From Magnetococcales bacterium (GTDB taxonomy: Bacteria; Pseudomonadota; Magnetococcia; Magnetococcales; UBA8363), in assembly GCA_015232865.1 (NCBI GenBank), contig JADFYU010000041.1, positions 1 to 21,013 of the forward strand: a DNA stretch of 21,013 nucleotides. Reading direction: 5' to 3'. The notes under the pieces are model-generated. The model saw only the letters and a program-made list of their open reading frames with translations, did no database searches and was not told the DNA's origin. A program made the position numbers and the translations under genes. Each line of letters begins with the position of its first letter. Position 1 is the first letter of the stretch. This document shows positions 1 through 8,563 of this stretch, in pieces.

Positions 1-209
1 CCATATTATTGGGCTTTCAGGCGGTGGCCAACATGGGCGTCGTCATGGGGCTTCTTCCCCCGAAAGGGTTGACCTTGCCTTTGGTCAGCTATGGCGGAAC
101 CTCCCTGATCATCACTCTGGGTGCCATCGGCCTGCTCCTGGCTTTCTCCCGAACCATACCGCCAGAGATGCGTCAGGGAAAATCCCTTCGACGCCCGATC
201 CAGTCATGA
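1..209 (+). CDS. ftsW: FtsW, C-terminal fragment (cut by window edge)
   Basis: Lipid II polymerase (SEDS glycosyltransferase) of the septal cell wall machinery, an integral inner-membrane protein. Only the last ~68 codons are inside the window; the reading frame is open from the first bases, so the true start lies upstream. The visible part holds the conserved SEDS C-terminal loop and last helix: [19 protein letters not shown], then [10 protein letters not shown], then a hydrophobic helix ([15 protein letters not shown]) and a short basic tail. The [14 protein letters not shown] stretch is diagnostic of the FtsW/RodA family. The dcw context, directly before murG, favours FtsW over RodA. Its TGA stop overlaps the murG ATG by four bases (ATGA), so the two are probably translationally coupled. 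Confidence 0.93.
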   Translation, partial: ILLGFQAVANMGVVMGLLPPKGLTLPLVSYGGTSLIITLGAIGLLLAFSRTIPPEMRQGKSLRRPIQS

Positions 210-1300
210 ACGGCCATCCGGGCAAACGGCTTCTGATTGCCGGAGGCGGTACCGGCGGTCATCTGTTTCCGGCCATGGCCATTGCCGAGGCCTGGGAATC
301 GATGGCCGGTGAGGTGCTTTTTGTCGGCACGCCCCGAGGTCTGGAGAGTCGGATTATTCCGCAACGGGGTAAAAAACTGGCCTTGATTCCGGTCGGCCAG
401 TACAAGGGTGGCGGTCTGATCGGAAAACTGCGGACTCTGCTGGGTCTGCCGATGGCACTGCTACGCGCCGTAAAAATTGTCCGCTCTTTTAAGCCGGATA
501 TCGTTCTGGGTGTCGGTGGATATGCCTCGGCTCCGGCGGTTGCCGCCGCCCGACTGCTGGGAATCCCCACCGCACTTCACGAGCAAAACGCACTGCCGGG
601 ATTGACCAACCGGCTCCTGAGCCGAATCGCCAAACGAATTTTCATCAGTTTTGCCGAAGCCGGCGCATATCTTCCCGTCAGCCGAACCCGATTGACCGGA
701 AATCCGGTTAATCATCGGTTTCATCAAATGGCCATAAAGCCCCTGCCCAAACCGGAGGAACCGTTCCGAATCCTTATTTTCGGTGGCAGCCTGGGTGCGC
801 GGATTTTCAGCGAGATCGTACCCTCGGCTCTGGTCCGATTGCGCGCAGCCGGTTTTGACTTTCAGGTTCAACAGCAGGTCCAGGAGGCTCAACTTCAAGC
901 GGTCACCGATTTTTACAACCAACAGGGGATAACCGCCGAGATCGCCCCTTTTTTTGAAGATATGGTCCAGGCCTATCAGTTGGCCGATCTGGTCATCTGT
1001 CGTGCCGGAGCAACCACCGTCTCGGAACTGGCGGCTCTGGGCAAGCCGGCCCTGCTCATCCCCTACCCCTTCGCCGCAGACGATCATCAGACCGCCAACG
1101 CCCGGGCCTTCGCTGAAACCGGAGCGGGCTGGATGCAGCGCCAGGAAAAAATGAGTTCAGAATGGCTGTCCGATTTTCTTTTCAAACGGCTGTCAAACCC
1201 GGAAGAACTCCGCCTTACCGCCCAACAAGCCCGGAATCGGGCTCATCCTCAGGCGGCATCCGACATTGTTAACGGGTTGCTTTCGTTAACCAAACAATAG
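206..1300 (+). CDS. murG: MurG, lipid II synthase (UDP-GlcNAc transferase)
   Basis: Transfers GlcNAc from UDP-GlcNAc to undecaprenyl-PP-MurNAc-pentapeptide (lipid I) to make lipid II, as a peripheral protein on the inner face of the cytoplasmic membrane. It has 364 residues, close to the usual ~355. The glycine-rich lipid-I-side loop [11 protein letters not shown] lies at residues 13-23. The family motifs [10 protein letters not shown] and [12 protein letters not shown] follow near 100-135. A second glycine-rich loop, GGSLGAR, opens the C-terminal domain near 192. The UDP-GlcNAc-binding segment [18 protein letters not shown] follows, with the conserved Glu at 274, then [14 protein letters not shown]. 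The ATG start overlaps the ftsW stop (ATGA). A gap of about 225 nt separates it from murC. Confidence 0.97.
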   Translation: MNGHPGKRLLIAGGGTGGHLFPAMAIAEAWESMAGEVLFVGTPRGLESRIIPQRGKKLALIPVGQYKGGGLIGKLRTLLGLPMALLRAVKIVRSFKPDIVLGVGGYASAPAVAAARLLGIPTALHEQNALPGLTNRLLSRIAKRIFISFAEAGAYLPVSRTRLTGNPVNHRFHQMAIKPLPKPEEPFRILIFGGSLGARIFSEIVPSALVRLRAAGFDFQVQQQVQEAQLQAVTDFYNQQGITAEIAPFFEDMVQAYQLADLVICRAGATTVSELAALGKPALLIPYPFAADDHQTANARAFAETGAGWMQRQEKMSSEWLSDFLFKRLSNPEELRLTAQQARNRAHPQAASDIVNGLLSLTKQ

Positions 1301-1525
1301 ACCATGTTTTCTATAACCAATGGAATAGAAAGATTTTTTTATCGCCACCCGGCTTTTTTATCGTTGCGAGTCCATCGTTCAGACAAGCGACCACTGCCAC
1401 TTCCGGTCTCAGGACAGAAGCGACTCATTTAAAAAATAGTTTAAGGTAAATAGAGTTAACTATAGACTTAAAGATTAAAACAAGTCAGAATAACCGCTCT
1501 TTATGCTCCATTGGGGTGGGTTTGG
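1301..1525 (+). promoter_or_regulatory. murG-murC intergenic region, possible internal promoter
   Basis: This 225-nt gap breaks an otherwise tight gene cluster. It contains two direct copies of TTTTTTATCG (1335-1344 and 1354-1363), separated by a 9-nt GC-rich spacer. A GCC/GGC mini-stem followed by six T residues around 1344-1359 could act as a weak terminator. An AT-rich stretch follows (about 1428-1485), with TATAGA at 1461 as a possible -10 but no convincing -35 at the right distance. GGGGTGGG at 1513-1520 is a plausible ribosome binding site for murC. The promoter is inferred mostly from gap size and AT richness. Confidence 0.3.
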
Positions 1526-2944
1526 ATGTACGAGAAAATCAAAAAATTACATTTCGTCGGCATTGGCGGGATCGGCATGAGCGGGATCGCCGAGGTTCTC
1601 TTGAACCTTGGCTACCAGATCAGCGGATCTGACCCGGTGGAAAATGCCACGATCATTCGGCTGAGAGAGCTGGGTGCCACCATTTTTCAGGGGCACGACC
1701 CGGACCACATCCAAGGTGTGGACGTCGTCATTCACTCTTCTGCGATCAGCATGGACAATCCCGAAATCATTGCTGCCAAACACAATCGCATCCCGGTCGC
1801 CCGCCGTGCGGAAATGTTGGCAGAGTTGATGCGGATCAAATACGGCATTGCCATTGCCGGAACCCATGGCAAGACATCAACGACCTCCTTGATCGCCAGT
1901 ATTCTGGGTGAGGCCAACATGGACCCCACCGTCGTCAACGGTGGAATTGTCAAAGCATTCAATAGCAATGCCCGCTTGGGACAGGGGGATTTTCTGGTCA
2001 CGGAAGCCGATGAGAGTGACGGCTCCTTCCTGAAACTCTTTCCGACCATCGCCGTGGTCACCAACATGGACCCGGAACATATGGAGCATTACGGCACATT
2101 CGAAGCCGTCAAACAGGCTTTTTATAATTTTATCGAAAAGATTCCCTTTTATGGCCTGGCGGTGCTTTGCAAGGATCACCCCGAGGTGGCCAACCTGATC
2201 AACCAATTGCCGGACAAACGCATCACCTCCTACGGCCTGGAATCCGACGCCGACCTCCAAGCCACCCGGATTCACCGGGCCGATGGCCGCACCTTTTTTA
2301 CGGTCGAAAAGCGCAATCCCCTGGATGACAGCAACGAGATTCTTGGCCAGATCGGCTTGACCTCCCCCGGCCGTCACAATGTCAGCAATGCCCTGGCCGC
2401 CATCGCCGTCGCTCTGGAGTTGGACATCCCCTGGATGGTGATCGTTTCCGCCCTGGAAAAACATCGGGGGGTACGCCGACGTTTTGATATCCTCCAGGAG
2501 AGCGCTGAGCGGGTGGTGATTGACGATTATGCTCACCATCCGACCGAGATCAAAGCAACCCTCAATGCCGCACGAGAGGCGTTTACGGCCCCCCATCGCA
2601 TCATCGCCATATTTCAACCCCATCGATACAGCCGGGTTCTGGCTCTGTTCGATGACTTTCTCGCCTGCTTCAAACAGGCGGATCTGGTTTTGGTAGACCA
2701 CGTTTATAGTGCCGGTGAGCATCCGCCTTCTACGGAGCTGTTCCCGGAAGGCGTTCAAAAAAAATTGACCGACGGCATCCAAAATTGCAGCCACTGCCCG
2801 ACCCTGCCTCTACCGGGAGGGGAGAATTGGCGCGAAGCCTTGGAGGCCTTGCTGCAAAAAGGGGATGTGGTCCTGTTTATGGGAGCCGGCAGCATCACCC
2901 ATCGGGCCAGAGATTTTGCAAGTACGCTGTATGGAGATGGGTGA
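1526..2944 (+). CDS. murC: MurC, UDP-MurNAc--L-alanine ligase
   Basis: ATP-dependent cytoplasmic ligase that adds L-Ala to UDP-MurNAc, the first amino acid of the stem peptide. The ATG at 1526 is chosen over an in-frame TTG at 1511 because GGGGTGGG sits just upstream and the family N-terminus (KIKKLHFVGIGGIGMSG) then begins naturally; this gives 472 residues. The Rossmann loop GIGGIGMSGIAE is at about 12-23. The ATP P-loop GTHGKTSTT starts at residue 112. The Mur-ligase central motifs EADESDGSF and TNMDPEHMEHYG follow, then HNVSNALAAIAVA and the MurC-typical DDYAHHPTEI before the C-terminal ligand domain (FQPHRYSR). The 3' end overlaps murB by 14 bases. Confidence 0.97.
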   Translation: MYEKIKKLHFVGIGGIGMSGIAEVLLNLGYQISGSDPVENATIIRLRELGATIFQGHDPDHIQGVDVVIHSSAISMDNPEIIAAKHNRIPVARRAEMLAELMRIKYGIAIAGTHGKTSTTSLIASILGEANMDPTVVNGGIVKAFNSNARLGQGDFLVTEADESDGSFLKLFPTIAVVTNMDPEHMEHYGTFEAVKQAFYNFIEKIPFYGLAVLCKDHPEVANLINQLPDKRITSYGLESDADLQATRIHRADGRTFFTVEKRNPLDDSNEILGQIGLTSPGRHNVSNALAAIAVALELDIPWMVIVSALEKHRGVRRRFDILQESAERVVIDDYAHHPTEIKATLNAAREAFTAPHRIIAIFQPHRYSRVLALFDDFLACFKQADLVLVDHVYSAGEHPPSTELFPEGVQKKLTDGIQNCSHCPTLPLPGGENWREALEALLQKGDVVLFMGAGSITHRARDFASTLYGDG

Positions 2945-3857
2945 GATCCGCTTGCCGGCCTCCATCAAACCCCTTTTAACGGAAGGGGTCTCTCTAAGGG
3001 GGCGCACGACCTGGCGCATGGGTGGAAATGGTCGCTGGCTGGCGGAACCGGTCGATCAGGCGGAGCTGGCCCGGATCTGGACACAGATACCCGAAACCGT
3101 CCCCCTTTTCTTGTTGGGGGGGGGTAGCAATATTTTGGTCGATGATGCCGGATTTGACGGGGTGGTGATCAACCTGAGCCGACACCTGAACCAAATCTCG
3201 GCCATCCGCGACAACGGCTCTCTGTTGCTGACCGTCGAGGCTGGAACCAGCACCAGTTGCGTTGCCCATTATGCCCGACGAAACGGCTGGGGCGGTGCGG
3301 AGTTTCTAGGTGGCATACCCGGCACCATCGGCGGAGCCATGCGAATGAATGCCGGCGCCCACGGCGGGGAGATTGCCCACCTGCTGGTTGAGGCACGGTT
3401 GATGGACAAATCCGGCAGACAGCACTGCTGGCCGGTCGAAAAACTGGGTTTGGAGTATCGGCGTTCGGCCCTGCCGTCCGGCTGGATTTTTATCTCTGGA
3501 ACTCTCCGGCTCAAAACCGATGACCCGGAGAATATTCGAAAAAAAATGCGTCAAAACAATCAGCATCGCCGGCAGACGCAGCCCTTGGATCACCCCTCGG
3601 CGGGCAGCACCTTTAAAAACCCGCCTCAAGTGGCGGCTTGGCGACTGATTGATGAAGCCGGACTGCGCGGCGCCCGAATTGGCGAGGCCCAGGTGTCGGA
3701 AAAGCACAGCAACTTTTTAGTCAATCGAGGCCAGGCCAAAAGCCGGGATATGCGCATATTGATTGAGACTGTAAAAGAACGTGTCATGAAAACTTCGGGT
3801 ATTTCCCTCCAGTTGGAGGTAGGAATATTGGGACCACAGGGATTTTATAACGAGTAG
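2931..3857 (+). CDS. murB: MurB, UDP-N-acetylenolpyruvoylglucosamine reductase
   Basis: FAD enzyme that uses NADPH to reduce enolpyruvyl-UDP-GlcNAc to UDP-MurNAc, the MurC substrate. The frame is open further upstream, but codons before 2931 lie deep inside murC. ATG 2931 (308 residues) or ATG 2937 (306, with GGAG directly before it) fit the type II MurB length of about 300. FAD-binding features are GGGSNILVDDAGFDG (near 62) and GGAEFLGGIPGTIGGAMRMNAGAHGGE (about 121 on). The catalytic serine is in SAGSTFKNP (Ser226) and the proton-relay Glu in QLEVGILG (Glu296). It lacks the extra tyrosine loop expected of the E. coli-like type I enzyme, as far as can be judged by eye. Overlap with murC suggests coupling. 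Confidence 0.95.
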   Translation: MEMGEIRLPASIKPLLTEGVSLRGRTTWRMGGNGRWLAEPVDQAELARIWTQIPETVPLFLLGGGSNILVDDAGFDGVVINLSRHLNQISAIRDNGSLLLTVEAGTSTSCVAHYARRNGWGGAEFLGGIPGTIGGAMRMNAGAHGGEIAHLLVEARLMDKSGRQHCWPVEKLGLEYRRSALPSGWIFISGTLRLKTDDPENIRKKMRQNNQHRRQTQPLDHPSAGSTFKNPPQVAAWRLIDEAGLRGARIGEAQVSEKHSNFLVNRGQAKSRDMRILIETVKERVMKTSGISLQLEVGILGPQGFYNE

Positions 3858-3905
3858 GTATTTTCCTCCGCAAATCGGTTTTTGCAACGGCGGAACAACC
3901 GGGAC

Positions 3906-3923
3906 AAAGGAGCGTTTTCATTG
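3906..3923 (+). promoter_or_regulatory. Ribosome binding site that fixes the ddl TTG start
   Basis: AAAGGAG (3906-3912) lies 8 nt before a TTG at 3921. No ATG or GTG gives a sensible Ddl N-terminus. The other in-frame TTG at 3882 has no Shine-Dalgarno sequence and would add 13 residues not typical of the family. Confidence 0.7.
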
Positions 3924-4874
3924 TCTGAGACAAAACCACATATTGGCGTTCTTCTGGGCGGCAACTCTACCGAACGGGCGGTCAGCCTTAAAAGCGGAGC
4001 GGCACTGGTTTCGGCCTATCGAGGGCTGGGCTATACCGTGACCACCATCGACACCGCCGATGGTCGCGCGACAGCCGAAACGCTCTTGAACAACCGGATC
4101 GATGTGGCCGTTTTGGCCCTGCACGGACCCGGAGGTGAAGACGGAACCATCCAAGGGTTGCTGCGAACCTTGGGCATCCCTTTCACCGGTTCCGGCGTTA
4201 CCACCTCGGCGGTCTGTATGGACAAGGTTTTGACCAAACGGATTTTACGCGACCTGGGGCTTCCTACCCCCTCTTGGAGCGAAGTCACCGTAAAAAATGG
4301 CCAAATAATTCATCGCCAACAGCATCCCGACGACCTGACTCCTCCCTACTTCATCAAGCCGTTGGATACCGGCTCCAGCGTGGGAGTGTCTCGCGTTGAT
4401 GTTAATGATAACATTGATGAATTTATCATTCAGTCAGCCAAAGATGCCGCACCGGACGGAGCAGAAACCCGCATTTTGATCGAGCGGGAAATCCGTGGAA
4501 CAGAGATCACTTTGTCGATTTTAGATAAAAAAACATTTCCCCTCATTGAAATTTGTCCAAAAAAAGGTTTTTATAGTTACGATAATAAATACACCTCAGG
4601 TAACACCCGCTACCTGATCCCCCCCGAGAAATTGGCAGAAACGTGCATGAACGAGGCGATTCGGATGGGTTTCATGGCCGGGCAGCAGTTGGGGTGTCGG
4701 GGGTTGTACCGAGTTGACATGATCGTCGATGCCGATGAAAAGCCCTGGATTCTGGAGATCAATACCATCCCTGGTCTGACGGAAACCAGTCTGGCACCCA
4801 AGGCCGCCGCTGCCGCCGGGTTGACATTTGAAGCGTTGGCAGAACAGATTTTGGCCGGAGCCAGAATGGAATAA
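3921..4874 (+). CDS. ddl: Ddl, D-alanine--D-alanine ligase
   Basis: ATP-grasp enzyme joining two D-Ala in the cytoplasm; the dipeptide is added by MurF. It starts with TTG at 3921, chosen from a strong AAAGGAG, giving 317 residues (DdlB is about 306). Visible motifs in order: GVLLGGNSTERAVSLKSG (N-terminal D-Ala site, with the Glu that binds the first D-Ala), LHGPGGEDGTIQG, GIPFTGSGVTTSAVCMDK, the ATP-grasp loop FIKPLDTGSSVGVSRV, EREIRGTEIT, the omega-loop FYSYDNKYTSGN with its Tyr, and the metal/ATP motif RVDMIVDADEKPWILEINTIPGLT. All residues expected for activity appear present. The stop TAA shares one base with the ftsQ ATG (TAATG), so ftsQ translation is probably coupled. Confidence 0.96.
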   Translation: MSETKPHIGVLLGGNSTERAVSLKSGAALVSAYRGLGYTVTTIDTADGRATAETLLNNRIDVAVLALHGPGGEDGTIQGLLRTLGIPFTGSGVTTSAVCMDKVLTKRILRDLGLPTPSWSEVTVKNGQIIHRQQHPDDLTPPYFIKPLDTGSSVGVSRVDVNDNIDEFIIQSAKDAAPDGAETRILIEREIRGTEITLSILDKKTFPLIEICPKKGFYSYDNKYTSGNTRYLIPPEKLAETCMNEAIRMGFMAGQQLGCRGLYRVDMIVDADEKPWILEINTIPGLTETSLAPKAAAAAGLTFEALAEQILAGARME

Positions 4875-5569
4875 TGTATCGCAAGATCTTCATGATTGTT
4901 GCTCTTGTTTTCATCGCTGGCGGCCTCTATCTTGGCTGGAACGAAGCTCGGAAACCAGGTCGATTTCCTCTCCAGGAGATTCACCTGGAAGGGGTGGTCC
5001 ACACCGATGTGGAACAGGCCTTGGAGATCATCAATGTCGACAAGGGAACCAATTTGTTTGCCATAGATTTGGACAGTGTAAAAAAAAGTTTATCAACCCT
5101 TCCCTGGATACGTTCAGTGCAGGTAAAAAGGGTATTTCCAAACCAAATGGCGATACAACTGGTGGAAAAAATTGCGGTCTGTATGGGTAAACAGGAGGAT
5201 CGCCTCAATATTTTGGATGAGTACGGCTCGGTCATCAAATGGTTGGAGCCGAAAGATCCCCTGATTTTTCCGGTGGTGACGACACCGGATCAAAAAAAAG
5301 AGCGCCCGGCCCGAATTGTCTGGCTGATCAACCTGCTGGGGCGTCACCCTTGGCTGAAGGAACAAATTTCGCAAGCCATCGGTTATGCAGGAAACCGGTG
5401 GATACTGTATACCGACAAGGGGGTAAAACTGCTCTTGTCTGAAAACGCCGACCGGGAGCTTGATCTTCTGATGCGATTGCAGAACCGCTACAACATTCTC
5501 AATCGCCCGATCAAGCAGGTGGAGCTGCGTATTCCAGGACGGGCGGCGGTGCGGGTAGCGGGACTCTAG
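4874..5569 (+). CDS. ftsQ: FtsQ, divisome assembly protein
   Basis: Bitopic inner-membrane protein that scaffolds FtsB/FtsL and links early and late division proteins. It has 231 residues. A single transmembrane helix lies at about residues 5-22 (IFMIVALVFIAGGLYLGW), preceded by only four residues. A POTRA domain covers about 32-100 (FPLQEIHLEGVVHTDVEQAL to NQMAIQLVEK), with the typical LPWIRSVQVKRVFPN. The beta-domain (FtsQ/DivIB C-terminal) follows with LNILDEYGSVIKW and ends RIPGRAAVRV. The protein is shorter than E. coli FtsQ (276), mainly because of the tiny cytoplasmic tail. Assignment rests on the POTRA signature and on position between ddl and ftsA, since FtsQ sequences diverge quickly. 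Confidence 0.9.
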   Translation: MYRKIFMIVALVFIAGGLYLGWNEARKPGRFPLQEIHLEGVVHTDVEQALEIINVDKGTNLFAIDLDSVKKSLSTLPWIRSVQVKRVFPNQMAIQLVEKIAVCMGKQEDRLNILDEYGSVIKWLEPKDPLIFPVVTTPDQKKERPARIVWLINLLGRHPWLKEQISQAIGYAGNRWILYTDKGVKLLLSENADRELDLLMRLQNRYNILNRPIKQVELRIPGRAAVRVAGL

Positions 5570-5712
5570 GCCATCGGTCGGGATCTTGTTATGGTGTGTA
5601 GGGATTTAAATGGGTGGGGAGACGTTAATGCGTCAACCTGTGGTCGGATCTTGAGTGTGACAGGAATACACAGCGGGATCTGTTATTTTTTTCGTAAATG
5701 CTGGACGAATCA
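5570..5712 (+). promoter_or_regulatory. ftsQ-ftsA intergenic gap
   Basis: A gap of about 140 nt inside the cluster. It holds a small GACG/CGTC hairpin around 5626-5639 and a repeated GGGATCT-like motif. I see no convincing -35/-10 pair. In other bacteria ftsA and ftsZ often have extra promoters here; this sequence is compatible with that but does not show it. Confidence 0.2.
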
Positions 5713-6951
5713 ATGGCCAAACAGGACCAGAATCTGATCGTCGGACTCGACATTGGAACGACCAAAATCGTCTGTATCGTTGCGGATCTACAGCCGGACG
5801 GTCGTTTGGACATTGTTGGGCTGGGCTCCCATCCCTCACGGGGGTTGCGCAAAGGAGTCGTCATCGACATTGACTCGACGGTTGAAAGCATGCGCATGGC
5901 CGTTGAAGAGGCCGAACTGATGGCTGGCGTCGAAATCAACATGGTCTACGCCGGCATTGCTGGCGGACATGTCAAAAGCGGCAACTCCAACGGTGTAGTC
6001 GCAACCAAAGACGGCGAAGTGACCGCCTTTGACATTCAGCGGGTTTTGGATGCGGCCAGGGCGCAGAACATCCCCATGGACCGGGAGATTCTTCACGTCA
6101 TTCCCCAGGAGTATAACCTGGATGGACAGGATGGCATCAAAGAGCCGCTGGGGATGTCCGGGGTTCGACTGGAAGCCCATGTTCATGTGGTGACCGGCGC
6201 GGTCTCTTCGGCTCAGAACATCATCAAATGCGTCAACCGCTGTGGCTTGGACGTGGGAGACATCATTCTGGAACAGCTGGCATCTGCCGAAGCCGTACTG
6301 ACCTCGGACGAACGGGAATTGGGGGTCTGCATCCTGGATATCGGCGGAGGCACCACCGATATTGCCATCTACGCCGAAGGTCATGTCAAGCATACGGCGG
6401 TTCTGGCCATTGGCGGAGACCATCTGACCAACGATATCGCCGTAGGCTTGCGCACACCAACCAAAGAAGCCGACATGATCAAGCGCAAATACGGCTGCGC
6501 CCTCTCCTCCATGGTTCCGCCGGAAGAGCTCATAGAGGTTCCCAGTATCGGAGATCGGGAGCCGCGCTCCCTGGCCCGGCATATTTTGGCGGAGATCATT
6601 GAGCCACGGGTTGAAGAGTTGTTCACCCTGGTCAACCGTGAGATTGCCCGTTCCGGCTATGAAGAGCATATTACAGCCGGTATCGTCCTGACCGGCGGGT
6701 CGGCTATTACGACCGGCATGGTCGAGTTGGCCGAAGAGATTTTCAACAAACCGGTGCGTCGCGGAATTCCCCAAGGGGTCGGGGGATTGAATGATGTGGT
6801 GTCCAGCCCGATCTATGCGACATCGGTGGGTCTGGTCCTGTTTGCAAGTCGCAATGAGCGAGACATGTCCAAGCGATTCATCCCGGAAGAAACCGGCACC
6901 GTCAAAAGTGTCATTCAACGGGTCAAAGAGTGGCTTGGCAATATTTTTTAA
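5713..6951 (+). CDS. ftsA: FtsA, actin-like Z-ring membrane tether
   Basis: Cytoplasmic actin-fold ATPase that anchors FtsZ filaments to the membrane and recruits later division proteins. ATG 5713 gives 412 residues (E. coli 420) and the family-like start MAKQDQNLIVGLDIGTTK. An in-frame ATG at 5698 would add five residues but has no ribosome site; 5713 has only a weak GGA. Phosphate-1 loop GLDIGTTKIVCIV is near 11-23. The FtsA-specific 1C domain follows. Phosphate-2 DIGGGTTDIAIY starts near 209, and the adenosine motif VLTGGSAITTGM comes later. The last residues (SVIQRVKEWLGNIF) form the amphipathic membrane-targeting helix. FtsZ follows after 43 nt. Confidence 0.96.
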   Translation: MAKQDQNLIVGLDIGTTKIVCIVADLQPDGRLDIVGLGSHPSRGLRKGVVIDIDSTVESMRMAVEEAELMAGVEINMVYAGIAGGHVKSGNSNGVVATKDGEVTAFDIQRVLDAARAQNIPMDREILHVIPQEYNLDGQDGIKEPLGMSGVRLEAHVHVVTGAVSSAQNIIKCVNRCGLDVGDIILEQLASAEAVLTSDERELGVCILDIGGGTTDIAIYAEGHVKHTAVLAIGGDHLTNDIAVGLRTPTKEADMIKRKYGCALSSMVPPEELIEVPSIGDREPRSLARHILAEIIEPRVEELFTLVNREIARSGYEEHITAGIVLTGGSAITTGMVELAEEIFNKPVRRGIPQGVGGLNDVVSSPIYATSVGLVLFASRNERDMSKRFIPEETGTVKSVIQRVKEWLGNIF

Positions 6952-6994
6952 TGATTTTTTGTCCTGGGAATACCAAGATTGAGGGGATATATAG

Positions 6995-8194
6995 ATGACA
7001 ATCGAGTTTGAGAACAACGAACCGTTGGAAGCGCGGATTAAAGTCATCGGCGTCGGTGGTGGTGGTGGAAACGCCATCAACAACATGATCCAGTCACAAC
7101 TGGAAGGTGTTGAGTTTATTGTTGCCAATACGGACGCTCAAGCTCTTGCTCGAAATTTAGCATCAACCCGCATTCAAATTGGCGAAAGCGTCACCCGTGG
7201 ATTGGGGGCTGGGGCCAAACCGGATGTCGGCATGCGATCGGCCGAGGAGAGCCGGGATCGGATTCAAGAGGTCATTGCTGGCGCTGACATGGTCTTCATC
7301 ACCGCCGGCATGGGTGGCGGAACCGGAACCGGAGCGGCGCCTATTATTGCATCGATCGCCAAAGAAATGGGCATTCTGACCGTTGCTGTTGTCACAAAAC
7401 CGTTCAGCTTCGAAGGAAAACGCCGGCTGCGTTTTGCCGACGAAGGGTTGGCGCTACTGCGGGAGCAGGTGGATACCGTCATCACCATTCCCAACCAAAA
7501 ACTGATGTCCATCGTCGGCAAGAACACTACGATTTTGGACGCCTTCCGTAAAGCCGACGATGTTCTGCAACAGGCGGTTCGGGGCATTACCGATCTGATC
7601 ACCATTCCCGGCCTGATCAATGTGGACTTTGCCGATGTTCGTACCATTATGGACGAGATGGGACAGGCCATGATGGGGGCGGCTGAAGCCACTGGCGATA
7701 CGCGCGCCCTGGACGCCGCAACCCACGCTATATCCAGTCCACTGCTTGACGATGTCTCCATCCATGGCGCCAAAGGGGTCTTGATCAACATTACCGGCGG
7801 CTACAACCTGGCTCTACAAGAGGTGGACGAAGCGGCAACAGTTATTCGAGACATGGCTCATGACGATGCCAACATTGTCTTTGGTGCCGTCCTTGATGAG
7901 AGCATGGAAGACGCGGTACGGGTAACGGTGGTTGCAACCGGAATCGGAGCCGCAGATAAAGTTGCCTTTCCCAAAGATGCCGGCTCTTCCCGGATTCGGT
8001 CCAATTCCCGTCTGACCAAGCAGGCAATCCCTCAGGCGCAGGATCGCTCCAACGAATCCGTTGCGCAAAAGAAAATTCAGGTCGGAAACCGTCGTCCCAT
8101 CAATATCGGCCGGATGAACGACCATAACCTTGAAGAAGTCAATCAAGGCGATGCCTTTGATGTCCCCACTTTTCTTAGACGGCAGATGGATTGA
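6995..8194 (+). CDS. ftsZ: FtsZ, tubulin-like division GTPase
   Basis: Polymerises at midcell into the Z-ring. It has 399 residues, with start ATG 6995 preceded by GAGGGG at 6981-6986. The nucleotide-binding region [16 protein letters not shown] is near 16-31. The tubulin signature GGGTGTG is at residues 107-113. The T7 synergy loop NVDFADV is at 209-215, with Asp211 and Asp214 that complete the GTPase site of the next subunit. A linker of about 60 residues rich in Q, N, S and R follows. The conserved C-terminal peptide [11 protein letters not shown] binds FtsA and other tethers. All elements expected of an active FtsZ are present. The coding region is followed by hairpins and a strong terminator, so it is the last gene of the dcw transcript. 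Confidence 0.98.
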   Translation: MTIEFENNEPLEARIKVIGVGGGGGNAINNMIQSQLEGVEFIVANTDAQALARNLASTRIQIGESVTRGLGAGAKPDVGMRSAEESRDRIQEVIAGADMVFITAGMGGGTGTGAAPIIASIAKEMGILTVAVVTKPFSFEGKRRLRFADEGLALLREQVDTVITIPNQKLMSIVGKNTTILDAFRKADDVLQQAVRGITDLITIPGLINVDFADVRTIMDEMGQAMMGAAEATGDTRALDAATHAISSPLLDDVSIHGAKGVLINITGGYNLALQEVDEAATVIRDMAHDDANIVFGAVLDESMEDAVRVTVVATGIGAADKVAFPKDAGSSRIRSNSRLTKQAIPQAQDRSNESVAQKKIQVGNRRPINIGRMNDHNLEEVNQGDAFDVPTFLRRQMD

Positions 8195-8200
8195 TGTTGA

Positions 8201-8264
8201 AAATCCGATAGTAGTGTCATGAATACAACTCCGTTTTCCACTACTGGTTCGATAATCCGGATTT
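8201..8264 (+). repeat. Nested inverted repeat directly after ftsZ
   Basis: Two nested inverted pairs start seven bases after the ftsZ stop. AAATCCG (8201-8207) faces CGGATTT (8258-8264), and inside it AGTAGTG (8210-8216) faces CACTACT (8239-8245). The inner loop is 22 nt. No T-run follows, so it is not a classic terminator; it may stabilise the 3' end of the mRNA. A separate small hairpin, CGGTA-TTT-TACCG, lies at 8274-8286. Confidence 0.5.
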
Positions 8265-8316
8265 GGCCGTGAACGGTATTTTACCGAAACACCCTCTTTA
8301 ATTTACCAGACAAACA

Positions 8317-8360
8317 AGAAAAAAAACAAAGTCACAAAAAGGTGACTTTGTTTTTTTTCT
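8317..8360 (+). terminator. Strong intrinsic terminator, probably bidirectional
   Basis: A perfect 19-bp stem, 8317-8335 against 8342-8360, with a 6-nt loop. Its core is CAAAGTCAC/GTGACTTTG, flanked by eight A on the left arm and eight T on the right arm. The T-tract allows termination of rightward transcripts from ftsZ, and the A-tract of leftward ones. A diverged second copy of the left arm and loop lies at about 8455-8487. Confidence 0.85.
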
Positions 8361-8394
8361 GCCTTCCCCGACAAACCAATCTATTGTGCCATTC

Positions 8395-8563
8395 AACCTA
8401 AATTCGGCAGTTGATCGTGTGCGGTTGGTGCAAGACATTGGTTTGTCTGGTGAATCGGAAAAAAAACGCAGTCACCTGATTGGTGATAAGGCTTTATCCT
8501 AGATTCGCCAGGTGAATCGAGAGGTTGGGACATGTGCATACGATCAACTGCCGAATTTAGGTT
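8395..8563. mobile_element. MITE-like element with 28-bp terminal inverted repeats
   Basis: A 28-bp sequence beginning AACCTAAATTCGGCAGTTG (8395-8422) is repeated in inverse orientation at 8536-8563, with 27 of 28 positions matching. The 113-nt interior has no open frame but carries hairpins: TCACC-TGATT-GGTGA (8472-8486), an imperfect palindrome GATAAGGCTTTATC (8485-8498), and GATTCGCC-A-GGTGAATC (8502-8518). Size and structure fit a non-autonomous transposable element or a REP/BIME-like unit. No clear target-site duplication is visible, and I do not recognise the element family. Confidence 0.6.

Noticed and set aside
1877..2794. Long minus-strand open frame opposite murC
   Set aside because: A shadow frame; the opposite strand encodes an intact MurC.
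5836..7128. Long minus-strand open frame opposite ftsA
   Set aside because: A shadow of the ftsA codon pattern; ftsA on the + strand has full family motifs.
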